From Desulfuromusa sp. (GTDB taxonomy: Bacteria; Desulfobacterota; Desulfuromonadia; Desulfuromonadales; Geopsychrobacteraceae): a stretch of 64,000 nucleotides of DNA. The translations under genes were made by a program, and so were the position numbers. Positions 7,751-15,987 of this stretch are shown here, piece after piece (the stretch's first letter is position 1; every line of letters starts with the position of its first letter). The DNA is taken from NCBI GenBank assembly GCA_016744675.1, contig JADGDX010000010.1, forward strand, positions 1 to 64,000, read 5' to 3'. The notes below the pieces were generated by a model, which was given only the letters and a program-made list of their open reading frames with translations, ran no database searches and had not been told where the DNA came from.

Positions 7751-9193
7751 ATGGTCGACACACAAACTGACGAATATTTCAAAGAGTGGAAAGAGCGCGA
7801 AGCAATTGCCGAAGCTATGATTCCACTGATCGGAAAATTATACCGAGATCAAGAAGTTATTTGTACCGTTTTTGATCGGAGTCTGGTCAGCCAATCAACG
7901 ATCGAAATTTTACGTGCACACCGTTTTGCTCGGCAAATCGTCAACCAAGAGATTTGGGTTAAAGATACCTGCCCATTTTTAGAGGCAATGATAGAAATGG
8001 ATCTTGCCCCAGGTAAGGTTGACCTAGCCAAACTGGTCATGCGCTACCAGAAAGATGGCAACGGAGACATAAAAACCTTTATAGCGGAACAACTTAAAGG
8101 TCTCAATACAGGAAAAGATCATCTACTAAAAGAGCCACGTGATGTCGTCCTCTATGGTTTTGGCCGTATTGGCCGTCTCGTTGCTAGAATTCTTATCGAG
8201 CAGGCCGGTGGTGGCAATGAGCTTCGTCTGCGGGCGGCCGTTGTTCGTAAAGGCAGTGAAGACGATCTCGCAAAGCGCGCCAGTCTTCTCCGCCGTGACT
8301 CAGTTCATGGTCATTTTAATGGGACGATCAGAATTGATAAGAAAGAAAATGCAATTATTGCTAACGGCAACATGATTCGAATCATTTATGCCAACAGCCC
8401 TGAAGACGTTGATTACACCCAATACGGGATTGAAAATGCAATGGTCATCGACAATACCGGAAAGTGGCGTGATCGTGAAGGTCTGGGTCGACACATAAAA
8501 GTCAAAGGAGCATCTCAAGTTCTGCTGACCGCTCCAGGAAAGGGAGACATCCCAAATGTCGTTTATGGTGTCAATAATGAACTACTTGAAAGCAATGATC
8601 CCATTCTGTCGGCAGCCAGCTGTACGACAAATGCCATTGTTCCAGTACTAAAAGCAGTTAACGATAAATTTGGCATCGAAGCAGGTCATATTGAGACCTG
8701 TCACAGCTACACCAACGACCAAAATCTTATCGATAACTATCACAATAAAGAACGCCGCGGCCGCAGTGCTCCACTGAATATGGTTATCACCGAAACAGGA
8801 GCGGCCAAGGCTGTTGCCAAAACTCTTCCTGAACTTGCTGGAAAACTAACCGGTAATGCCATCCGGGTTCCAACGCCAAATGTGTCTCTTGCAATTCTTA
8901 ATTTGACATTAGGTCAAAACACTAGCGTAGAAGAACTGAACAACTACTTGCGTGATATGTCACTGGATTCACCACTACAGAACCAAATTGACTTCACCAA
9001 CTCACCAGAAGCTGTTTCAACAGACATGGTTGGATCAACTTACGCTGGAATCGTCGATTCTTTAGCGACTATTGTTCAAGACAACCGCTGTGTCCTTTAT
9101 ATCTGGTACGACAATGAGTTTGGTTACAGCTGCCAGGTTGTTCGAATTGTTGAACAAGTTTCGGGGATTAGCCTGGAACATTGGCCAAAATAA
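7751..9193 (+). CDS. gap: Glyceraldehyde-3-phosphate dehydrogenase, long form
   Basis: Oxidative phosphorylation of glyceraldehyde 3-phosphate (or the reverse in gluconeogenesis), cytoplasmic. The Rossmann motif YGFGRIGR is at about 135, the catalytic cysteine is Cys291 in SAASCTTNAIVP, and RRGRSAPLNM forms the phosphate-binding region; the C-terminal WYDNEFGYS is intact. The protein has 480 residues, about 140 more than classical GAPDH, because of an N-terminal helical extension. That extension also occurs in a long-form GAPDH group of gamma-proteobacteria. The extension's role is not evident. AAAGG lies upstream of the ATG. It stands alone with its own terminator. Confidence 0.93.
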   Translation: MVDTQTDEYFKEWKEREAIAEAMIPLIGKLYRDQEVICTVFDRSLVSQSTIEILRAHRFARQIVNQEIWVKDTCPFLEAMIEMDLAPGKVDLAKLVMRYQKDGNGDIKTFIAEQLKGLNTGKDHLLKEPRDVVLYGFGRIGRLVARILIEQAGGGNELRLRAAVVRKGSEDDLAKRASLLRRDSVHGHFNGTIRIDKKENAIIANGNMIRIIYANSPEDVDYTQYGIENAMVIDNTGKWRDREGLGRHIKVKGASQVLLTAPGKGDIPNVVYGVNNELLESNDPILSAASCTTNAIVPVLKAVNDKFGIEAGHIETCHSYTNDQNLIDNYHNKERRGRSAPLNMVITETGAAKAVAKTLPELAGKLTGNAIRVPTPNVSLAILNLTLGQNTSVEELNNYLRDMSLDSPLQNQIDFTNSPEAVSTDMVGSTYAGIVDSLATIVQDNRCVLYIWYDNEFGYSCQVVRIVEQVSGISLEHWPK

Positions 9194-9213
9194 GATAGAG
9201 GTTTTCTTTTAAG

Positions 9214-9243
9214 AGGTCTCTCCTAACGGGGAGACCTTTTTTA
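9214..9243 (+). terminator. Terminator of gap
   Basis: A 10-bp stem (AGGTCTCTCC with GGGGAGACCT, one G-T pair) with a TAAC tetraloop, followed by a run of T, 20 bases after the gap stop codon. Confidence 0.9.
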
Positions 9244-9488
9244 TTAGGCTATTTGCCACTAAAACATCGGTAAATGGCCACAATACACACCAATGGTTAG
9301 TAAGGACTTATTATTGTTCTCTTCTTTGTGAAAAATAATCCTATTTTTCTCCGCTATTATCAATAGATTATCTTCCTTGGCGTTTTTACACAAACCTTCT
9401 CTCTATTTGTGGCATGTATTTCGCTGAAGTACACATCATATATGAAATTTTATAGTGCTCAACGTTGATAAATCAGGTGGGGAAAGTA

Positions 9489-9872
9489 ATGACTCATAAT
9501 TCTGCTTCTGCAAAAGCCGACCTTGCAATTCTAAATGCCAGGGCCGTGAACTTAAAAGAAGGGCTAAAGGAAACAGCCACAGAAAGGATTTCAACCAATC
9601 AACTTGAGAAGATAGCAGAAGCGATTTCTCGACAACTTGAGATGGAACAGCAAATAATGGAAAGAGTCGGTTCTCCCCTCACTTCAATCCATCTCAATGA
9701 ACACCAAAAAATGCTTTCAGAAATAAACATGCTGGAGTTTAGTTGGAAATCAAAACGAATCAGCAACGAAGTCTACATTAAAGCCCTCAACTACAAGCTG
9801 GAATTCCATTATCATTATTTTGATGAAGCACAGCAGCCTTCCATCCACAAGCAAAAATCCCCTTGTAGCTAA
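9489..9872 (+). CDS. Hemerythrin-like protein with degenerate iron site
   Basis: A 127-residue helical protein. ATG 9489 is preferred over an in-frame TTG at 9465 because AGGTGGGG sits 6 bases upstream of it. The C-terminal half resembles the last three helices of hemerythrin. HLNEH (His68, His72) matches the HxxxH motif and HYHYFD (His107, Asp112) matches HxxxxD. EQQIM matches the region around the bridging glutamate (Glu53). The histidine normally four residues before that glutamate is Gln49, and no helix-A histidine is apparent. The protein could bind one iron, or have lost iron binding. A PF01814 assignment would need a profile search. It is monocistronic, with a terminator at 9891. Confidence 0.5.
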   Translation: MTHNSASAKADLAILNARAVNLKEGLKETATERISTNQLEKIAEAISRQLEMEQQIMERVGSPLTSIHLNEHQKMLSEINMLEFSWKSKRISNEVYIKALNYKLEFHYHYFDEAQQPSIHKQKSPCS

Positions 9873-9890
9873 AAAGCACCCTTAAAACAA

Positions 9891-9920
9891 AAAATCCGAC
9901 CCTTTTTAGGGTCGGATTTT
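9891..9920. terminator. Bidirectional terminator between hemerythrin-like gene and rpsU
   Basis: A perfect 12-bp stem (AAAATCCGACCC with GGGTCGGATTTT) with a 6-base loop. It ends in a T run on both strands and sits between convergent genes. Confidence 0.9.
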
Positions 9921-9941
9921 TTATAAGACTAAACAAAAAGT

Positions 9942-10139
9942 CTAATTAAAACGCTTCATTGCACGTTGCTTTTTACGCAAACGACGCTGAGCTTCTTTCT
10001 CTTTGCGCTTACGCTTAATGCTTGGCTTCTCGTAAAATTTACGCTGCTTCATTTCACGAAAAAGTCCTTCTTGCTGCAATTTACGCTTAAGAACTTTTAT
10101 TGCTTTTTCAACGTTACCATCAATAACAGTGATTTCCAC
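9942..10139 (-). CDS. rpsU: 30S ribosomal protein S21
   Basis: A small, very basic protein that joins the 30S subunit near the anti-Shine-Dalgarno region. NVEKAIKVLKRKLQQEGL and the following KFYEKPSIKRKRK segment are typical S21, and the lysine/arginine-rich tail is intact. I chose the GTG at 10139 (65 residues) because GGGGTG lies 7 bases upstream; an in-frame TTG at 10145 overlaps that spacing. The gene is downstream of and codirectional with the rRNA methyltransferase gene, with an 83-base gap. Confidence 0.93.
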   Translation of the reverse strand: MEITVIDGNVEKAIKVLKRKLQQEGLFREMKQRKFYEKPSIKRKRKEKEAQRRLRKKQRAMKRFN

Positions 10140-10222
10140 GAACAATCACCCCACTTTCATTCTATCTTTGCAAAGCCTCGCCTCGCAAGAACTGGAACAT
10201 ATACCTGCTGCCCCAAACGAAG

Positions 10223-11344
10223 TCAAGACTTTTCCAGCATTTCCAACAAGGCCACCCTGATACCCCCGTTAGAAAAACTCAGTAAGGGAGAAGAAGAGAG
10301 TCCTGTTCTTTTTACCAATCCCGATTCGGGACAAACAATTGCCCCTTTCCATCCAGTTGAGAAATAACGACGACAGACCTTCCCTAAGTCGTTATACAAC
10401 GCTTCGAGGGTTGCGTTCTTGCCAAGCCGTTCGCCGTAGGGGGGATTACATATCATCAATCCATCCGCAACTTGCGGTTGTAACTGCTGCATATTTCCAC
10501 AGGATAGCTTGATCGCCCCCTCCAACCCGACTTCTGCAACATTTGCTTGAACTGCCGCAATAGCTTTCGGATTATTGTCGATTGCTAAAATAGGAGCTTG
10601 CGTTGAGGATTTTTCTTCGCGCTGCGCTTCAACTAATAACTGCTGCCACAAACCCGAACGATATTTTGGCCAGTCCATAAAAGCAAAATTTCGCCTCTTC
10701 CCTGGGGCCTGATGCAAGGCGATCAAAGCAGCTTCGATGGCAAATGTCCCAGAACCTGCCATCATATCAAGAAAAGGCCTTGAACCATCATACTCACATG
10801 CAAGCAGACATCCTGCCGCTAACGTTTCCCGCAATGGCGCTGCAACTCTAATTTGCCGATAGCCACGACGATGCAGATGGTCGCCAGAGCTATCGATAGA
10901 AACCTGACAGCGGTTATCACTCATCCGGAGATAAACCTTTTGGGTCACGCTCCCGCTCCCATCTTGATCCCCCATACATTTATCAATAGCCGATTGACAA
11001 ACCTCGGCAATACGCCCCGTATGAGTTAATCGAGAACTTAGACTTGCAACCCGGATGTCACAAGCACTTCCAGGCTTGATAAAGCGCCCCCAGGGGAGTC
11101 GTGAGAGACGTTGAAAGAGGACCGGAAAATCACGTGCAGCAACATCAGCCAAACGAACCAGTATACGTGATGCGGTCCTCAACCACAGATTCGCCAAGTA
11201 AAGTTCCCGCAGACCTCCCTCAAACTCAACCCCACCCCGAATCACCTTAATTGGCTGAATCCCAAGATTAATTAATTCCTGAGCGCAAACTTTTTCAAAT
11301 CCTGGCGCAGTCACAACAAAATAATAGTTTAGCTGTTTTTGCAT
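10223..11344 (-). CDS. RlmL-like THUMP/N6-adenine-type rRNA methyltransferase
   Basis: At 373 residues this has an N-terminal ferredoxin-like/THUMP RNA-binding part (YYFVVTAPGFEKVCAQEL, with the conserved IRVASLSSRLTHTGRIAE around 100) and a C-terminal class I methyltransferase part. The SAM motif is DMMAGSGTFAIEAALIA and the catalytic motif is NPPYGERLG, the form used for exocyclic N2-guanine or N6-adenine methylation. It corresponds to the N-terminal half of E. coli RlmL (23S rRNA m2G2445). The RlmK half is absent, as in the many stand-alone members. The target base is inferred. Next downstream is rpsU. Confidence 0.85.
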   Translation of the reverse strand: MQKQLNYYFVVTAPGFEKVCAQELINLGIQPIKVIRGGVEFEGGLRELYLANLWLRTASRILVRLADVAARDFPVLFQRLSRLPWGRFIKPGSACDIRVASLSSRLTHTGRIAEVCQSAIDKCMGDQDGSGSVTQKVYLRMSDNRCQVSIDSSGDHLHRRGYRQIRVAAPLRETLAAGCLLACEYDGSRPFLDMMAGSGTFAIEAALIALHQAPGKRRNFAFMDWPKYRSGLWQQLLVEAQREEKSSTQAPILAIDNNPKAIAAVQANVAEVGLEGAIKLSCGNMQQLQPQVADGLMICNPPYGERLGKNATLEALYNDLGKVCRRYFSTGWKGAIVCPESGLVKRTGLSSSPLLSFSNGGIRVALLEMLEKS

Positions 11345-11511
11345 TCATACCTCCATCCCGGCAACATAACAAATCATCGCTAAACTGTTAAGATTTTAAA
11401 CTTTTTATTCATAGCTCAAGAGAATCGCCTGGTAGCAAATTATTGGTTTGTTCTTATCTGCAAAAAGGGATAAAATGAAGTTTTCAAATACAAAAAATAG
11501 GGTAATCAACC

Positions 11512-12204
11512 ATGAACTATCAACGCTATTTCAAAACCGGAAAACTGTTACTCCTAAAAACGCTGAACGGAAGTGAGCGTACTGAGCTGATGACAGCATC
11601 GGTCATTTCTATGGAAGTTGACAAGCTTGTGCTGTCATTGGCTTACGATGAAGGAGCTACGCAACAATACCCCTTTTGTGAGGGCCTTTCTTTCGAAATC
11701 ACAACTGAAGCGATGGGCTTGGGGGTTCGAACGACGGGCCTCTTTGGTAAAAAACTGGATGGGGATCAATTTACTGTGAAATTAAATCCCGATCTGCAAA
11801 TGTTCCAAAGACGCATCACCCAGCGCTTCGATTGCCAACTTGGAATTCGCTTTAGCCGTGCGGCAAGAACTCTCAAAACGATGCGTGAAGTCTGGGAAAA
11901 GAACCTTAAAGTCCTTTACAGCCCAGAAGCGCCTCTGGTTTACGAAGGATTTAAGACATGTAAAGTTAATATCAGTTCAGGCGGAGTACGCTTTTCCATC
12001 AAGCCTCCAGCAGATCAAGGAGAGCTCTGCCTGATTCTAATCGACTTGAAGGATGGGCACCCCCCGGTTTGCGCCATCGCTGAAATTGTTTGGGCTTGTC
12101 TACAGGACGAATCTGCGATCATGACAGGGATGCGCTTTATCAATATTTTAAGCGAAGACCAGCAACGGATTGATACTTTTATCCTCATCAAGCAGGAAAA
12201 ATAA
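11512..12204 (+). CDS. PilZ-domain c-di-GMP receptor, YcgR-like layout
   Basis: A 230-residue protein with an N-terminal beta-rich domain (about 1-95) resembling the PilZN/YcgR N-terminal barrel and a C-terminal PilZ domain. Both c-di-GMP-binding elements are intact: RRITQR (100-105) fits RxxxR, and NISSGG (153-158) fits (D/N)xSxxG. An insert of about 30 residues separates them. It probably adjusts motility or surface behaviour, although no flagellar or pilus gene is adjacent. The following J-domain protein contains GspE_N-like repeats, another fold used for c-di-GMP binding. Confidence 0.88.
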   Translation: MNYQRYFKTGKLLLLKTLNGSERTELMTASVISMEVDKLVLSLAYDEGATQQYPFCEGLSFEITTEAMGLGVRTTGLFGKKLDGDQFTVKLNPDLQMFQRRITQRFDCQLGIRFSRAARTLKTMREVWEKNLKVLYSPEAPLVYEGFKTCKVNISSGGVRFSIKPPADQGELCLILIDLKDGHPPVCAIAEIVWACLQDESAIMTGMRFINILSEDQQRIDTFILIKQEK

Positions 12205-12322
12205 TATCCTCGCATCACCCTCTCTCCAAAGTTTCAGGATGGACACCGTCAACGTTCTAGGCTATAAAAAACGGGACTAATTCATTGAACAAGCGAACGA
12301 CTCTATCATCAGGAAAGACTCC

Positions 12323-13090
12323 ATGCCACAGGTCACAGAAACTGAAGTTTTCCGAGCATGCCGAACTTTATTCGGGCCTGAACTCACCCTCAATCGAGAC
12401 TTTCTCACGTACCTGCAAGCGTCGGGCGTCCGTTCTGCCTATCGCAAAAAAGCAAAGAAAACCCATCCTGACCGCTTTGCCGTATCTCCAATAACAATTC
12501 GCATGAAACAGCATCAGCTTTTCCAAGATCTAAATCAGGCACACGAAACTGTTCAGACTTTTCTGAAGCAGCGAAAACTATTTTCCTCTGGAATTTTTTC
12601 TCGTAACGACACAAGTTATTCTCAAACAAAACACCGCCGCCAAGAGTCGCCGCAACGACAGAAAAGATATGGGCCTCTGCCGGCACGACCGCTGCAATTT
12701 GGTCTGTTCCTCTATTATCTAGGGATCATTCCTTTTAGTGCCGTCATTACTGCTGTTACATGGCAACGGCAGCAACGACCTCCTCTGGGAGAGATCGCTA
12801 AACGTTGGGGCTGGCTGAGCGAAAATAACATCCATGCTATCGTTCAACATAGAGGTGGTGGTAGCAATAAGTTTGGTGAACGAGCTGAAAAACTCGGGTT
12901 CCTTAATCACCTGCAGGTCCGCACTCTGCTTTATTATCAACGCAGTCAACAGAAACAGATGGGGCTTTATTTTATTGAACAAGGGTACCTTAACGAGGTG
13001 ACTCTCAATCAATTACTACGGCAACTTGCTGAGCACAATCAAACCTTCCGCAAAGGAGTTGGTGGGCATTATTATTATTTTCATCGCTAA
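12323..13090 (+). CDS. J-domain protein with GspE_N/MshEN-like repeats
   Basis: A 255-residue protein with two parts. Residues 1-85 look like a J-domain: VRSAYRKKAKKTHPDRF contains the diagnostic HPD (48-50), flanked by helices. Residues 122-240 contain four helix-pair repeats of the form hG-x-hh-x-x-x-Gxh-x-x-x-x-h (for example PPLGEIAKRWGWLSE and KFGERAEKLGFLNH). They resemble the GspE_N/MshEN domain of type II/IV secretion ATPases, several of which bind c-di-GMP. A basic linker joins them. AGGAAAG precedes the ATG. The role is inferred as a DnaK co-chaperone targeted by the C-terminal module; the HPD suggests that DnaK stimulation is kept. Confidence 0.65.
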   Translation: MPQVTETEVFRACRTLFGPELTLNRDFLTYLQASGVRSAYRKKAKKTHPDRFAVSPITIRMKQHQLFQDLNQAHETVQTFLKQRKLFSSGIFSRNDTSYSQTKHRRQESPQRQKRYGPLPARPLQFGLFLYYLGIIPFSAVITAVTWQRQQRPPLGEIAKRWGWLSENNIHAIVQHRGGGSNKFGERAEKLGFLNHLQVRTLLYYQRSQQKQMGLYFIEQGYLNEVTLNQLLRQLAEHNQTFRKGVGGHYYYFHR

Positions 13091-13184
13091 CAGCTCACCA
13101 CACCGGCATCAAATATTCCTCGGTAAGAATCTTTGACGGATAAAAGCAAATCGCTATTACTTAATCACCCTAAAGGAGATCACT

Positions 13185-14351
13185 ATGGGTTTTCTGGCTG
13201 CATCCGCCAGTATTTGTTATTTTCAAGTAACCGGATCACTTAATCTCCAAGAAAATCGTCAGAAACTTCAGGAAAAGCTTACTGAAGAGGGATTTCGCTC
13301 CATTGAAAATTCAACCGATGAACTTTCAACAGGGTGGGTTCAACTCGATGATTATGATTGCAGTGACTTTGGTTCTGAGCATAACTGTTGGCGTGATCAT
13401 TTTCTTTATTTCAGCTTACGTCAGGATCGCCGTAGAATTCCAGCAGCACTACTGAAGCGACAAGTGATTCAATTAAGTGAACAGTTTCTGGCTGAAAAGC
13501 CCACCCTGAACTACGTCCCAAAAGTGGAGAAAGAACAAATCCGCGAACAGGCACGAAACTTACTTCTGGCACGAACACTGCCGACACCATCCTTTTATGA
13601 TGTCATCTGGGATACCGACCGTCAATTGCTTCGCTTTTGCTCTTTGGGGCAAAGTACCATTGATAGCTTTCAGAGCCTGTTTCACCAGACGTTCCCTGGA
13701 TTGCGCCTACAATTATTCCACCCCCTCGCACAGGCATCTCAGGTACTCCCTGATCAGCTCAAAGAATCACTACAACAAGCGAACCGCGCACAGACTGAAA
13801 GTCTCATCGAGCAGATTGAAGCCAATCGTTGGCTGGGCGTTGATTTTCTGCAATGGCTGCTCTACCGCACTCTCAATTCAGATTCCCGCTATCAGGTCTC
13901 GACAACAGGGCCCCTCCTTGAGAAGCAACCCTTTACCGCCTTCCTCGACAACCGGCTTGTGTTGATTGGTGGCGGCCACGAAGGGGTCCAGAAAATCGTC
14001 GTCGCCGGCCCGCAAGACCACTATCTTGAGGTTAAGGCAGCACTGTGCCAAGGAAAACAACTAGAAGAAGCAACGATCCACTTACAACAAAATGAAGATG
14101 ACGGTTGGAAACTCACCCTAAAAGGTGAAAAGTTTCAATTTGGTGGATATCGCACCCCCATGATCCGTCCTGAAAAAGACCCGAATGATGATCCACAAGC
14201 CGAAGCAGAAGCTGCATTTTTCACCAAAATTGCTAGCGTTGAAGAAGGGGAACAAATGTTTTCCAGCCTGTTAAAGTCATTTCTTGAATTGCGTTTAAGT
14301 GAAAACTGGAAAACCGAACAAGCCAAAATATTAAATTGGCTGAAAGAATAA
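13185..14351 (+). CDS. rdgC: RdgC family recombination-associated protein
   Basis: A 388-residue protein matching RdgC in length order and layout. The central LPTPSFYDVIWDTDRQLLRFCSLG is followed by FQSLFHQTFPGLRLQLFHP. Then come LGVDFLQWLLYRT, LDNRLVLIG, and LEVKAALCQGKQLEEATIHL with a terminal WKLTLKGEKFQFGGYRTP. RdgC of E. coli forms a ring dimer around DNA and limits RecA filament formation. The version here has the longer deltaproteobacterial form, beginning MGFLAASASICYFQV. AAAGGAGAT, 5 bases before the ATG, is a strong ribosome binding site. The neighbours give no functional clue. Confidence 0.75.
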   Translation: MGFLAASASICYFQVTGSLNLQENRQKLQEKLTEEGFRSIENSTDELSTGWVQLDDYDCSDFGSEHNCWRDHFLYFSLRQDRRRIPAALLKRQVIQLSEQFLAEKPTLNYVPKVEKEQIREQARNLLLARTLPTPSFYDVIWDTDRQLLRFCSLGQSTIDSFQSLFHQTFPGLRLQLFHPLAQASQVLPDQLKESLQQANRAQTESLIEQIEANRWLGVDFLQWLLYRTLNSDSRYQVSTTGPLLEKQPFTAFLDNRLVLIGGGHEGVQKIVVAGPQDHYLEVKAALCQGKQLEEATIHLQQNEDDGWKLTLKGEKFQFGGYRTPMIRPEKDPNDDPQAEAEAAFFTKIASVEEGEQMFSSLLKSFLELRLSENWKTEQAKILNWLKE

Positions 14352-14399
14352 TTTTTGCATCATAACCAAAAAATAGATGCTTTTTTAATTGGAGAGACT

Positions 14400-15254
14400 A
14401 TGAAGACCTTCATTTTAATTCTATTGGTTTTATCCCAACTAGCAGGTTGTGGGGGCGGCGGATCATCAAGTGATCGTCACAGCAGCGATGAGGAAACACC
14501 CCCTATCGCTCCTCCCCCAATCACTGAAAACTGGTTCCAGCCAGCCCCCATGACAACTTGGCAATGGCAAATACAAGGTGCGGTCAATACATCCTACGAT
14601 GTTGATATCTACGACATTGACCTTTTTGATTCGTCCGTAGCTCTAATTCAACAATTGCAGCAATCCGGGAAAAAAGTAATTTGCTATTTTTCCGCGGGTT
14701 CCTATGAGGAATGGCGTTTTGATGCCGATCAATTTGAACCTGGTGATTTAGGCAATCCATTAGACGGGTGGCCAGGTGAGCGTTGGCTCGACGTTCGATC
14801 GAACACTGTCCACACTATCATGAAAAACCGACTTGACCTTGCGGCACTAAAAGGCTGTGATGGAGTCGAACCAGACAATGTCGATGGCTATACCAACGAC
14901 TCTGGATTTAACCTGACAGCGGAAGATCAACTATTTTTCAATCGACTCATCGCTAACGAGAGTCATTTAAGGAAATTATCTATCGGTCTTAAAAATGATC
15001 TTGATCAAATAGAAGAGCTTGTTGACTATTATGATTTTGCGGTCAACGAACAATGTGAAGTCTACTCTGAATGTGACGCCCTAACCCCTTTTATCAGCAA
15101 AGGCAAGCCAGTCCTTCATGTTGAATATGATCCAATCTATATCAACAGTGAGGCACAAAGGGACACGCTATGCAATGAGATGATAAACAGGCAATTCAGC
15201 ACCCTAATTTTACCCGAAGCCCTAGATGATTCTTTTCGCTTCAGTTGCTTTTAA
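14400..15254 (+). CDS. GH114-like endo-alpha-1,4-polygalactosaminidase family lipoprotein
   Basis: A 284-residue lipoprotein. The start at ATG 14400 is set by GGAGAG and gives a clean lipoprotein signal ending in the lipobox LAGC (Cys17), then a glycine/serine linker. The mature part has the TM-barrel motifs of GH114/DUF297 proteins: TTWQWQIQG, YDVDIYDIDLFDSS, VICYFSAGSYEEWR, the ERWLDVRS segment, GVEPDNVDGYTNDSG, SIGLKNDLDQI and FAVNEQCE. The acidic residues of DVDIYDID and EPDNVDG are the likely catalytic cluster. Known members degrade galactosaminogalactan or act on related exopolysaccharides. It lies 48 bases after rdgC and would be lipid-anchored outside the cytoplasm. Confidence 0.82.
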   Translation: MKTFILILLVLSQLAGCGGGGSSSDRHSSDEETPPIAPPPITENWFQPAPMTTWQWQIQGAVNTSYDVDIYDIDLFDSSVALIQQLQQSGKKVICYFSAGSYEEWRFDADQFEPGDLGNPLDGWPGERWLDVRSNTVHTIMKNRLDLAALKGCDGVEPDNVDGYTNDSGFNLTAEDQLFFNRLIANESHLRKLSIGLKNDLDQIEELVDYYDFAVNEQCEVYSECDALTPFISKGKPVLHVEYDPIYINSEAQRDTLCNEMINRQFSTLILPEALDDSFRFSCF

Positions 15255-15338
15255 AAGGATGGCCTCTCTACTCACGAGATAAAATCAGCTAATAAATCTA
15301 CTGTCCGAGCTGTGGCCGCATGCTCCATACAAAGGCTT

Positions 15339-15908
15339 TTATTGCTGAGAATAAAACGGATAGTCCATCTGCTTGGCGATATCGACGCGAACGTTTTTAC
15401 CCGCAATGCGCTCCACCAGATAAAGGCCAAGGTCTATTGATGAGAAGACTCCCCGCGCAGTAATAATATCTCCCTCATCGACCAAACGTTGATCCGTTAC
15501 TTGTGCACAATAGCGGGCTAATTCGGTATAGGCATTAGGGTGTGTTGTCGCCATTTTTCCCTTAAGAAACCCAGCTGCGCCTAACAAAAGTGATCCAGTA
15601 CAGGCAGATGCTTTCAAAGGAACCGTAGCTGCGGTCTTCATCCATTCGATAAATCCCTCATTGTGTTGCAAAGAACGACTTCCATACCCACCAGGAACGA
15701 CCAGAAGATCAAAATCTCCCAGGGGCTGCCGGACAGAATCTGGGTCAAAACGAAGATCCTGAGTATCTGAGACATCGTCACAAAAGGAGCAAACCTGCCA
15801 ATGGAAATCGGGTAAAAAGTCCATCGATTTGAGACGTGTCAAGGGATCATAAAATCCGACAAAATCCAAAGCTGTCATTTGGTCAAAAACAACAAAAGCA
15901 GTATTCAT
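15339..15908 (-). CDS. DJ-1/PfpI family protein, isonitrile hydratase (InhA)-like
   Basis: A 189-residue class I glutamine amidotransferase-like fold. The nucleophile elbow is ASACTGSLLLGAAGFLKG with Cys103, and the next segment, ATTHPNAYTELA, follows the pattern of cyclohexyl-isocyanide hydratase (InhA) and AraC-type DJ-1 domains. VVPGGYGSR near 71 is the conserved glycine loop and the C-terminal RIAGKNVRVDIAKQMDYPF is typical. The chemistry is unproven; the family also includes glyoxalases and chaperone-like proteins. It is 79 bases downstream of trpB on the same strand, with a hairpin between them. Confidence 0.8.
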   Translation of the reverse strand: MNTAFVVFDQMTALDFVGFYDPLTRLKSMDFLPDFHWQVCSFCDDVSDTQDLRFDPDSVRQPLGDFDLLVVPGGYGSRSLQHNEGFIEWMKTAATVPLKASACTGSLLLGAAGFLKGKMATTHPNAYTELARYCAQVTDQRLVDEGDIITARGVFSSIDLGLYLVERIAGKNVRVDIAKQMDYPFYSQQ

Positions 15909-15940
15909 AAATGCTCCAGATTACGACATTGTCGAAAGAT

Positions 15941-15977
15941 GGGCTGGGGACCCCACAGATGGACAAATCCCCAGCCC
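15941..15977 (-). terminator. Hairpin after trpB
   Basis: A perfect 10-bp GC-rich stem (GGGCTGGGGA with TCCCCAGCCC) around a 17-base loop, 11 bases past the trpB stop codon. The T run on the minus strand is poor (ATCTTTC), so it may be only a partial terminator or an mRNA-stabilising hairpin before the InhA-like gene. Confidence 0.5.
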
Positions 15978-15987
15978 GTTTTCATCT

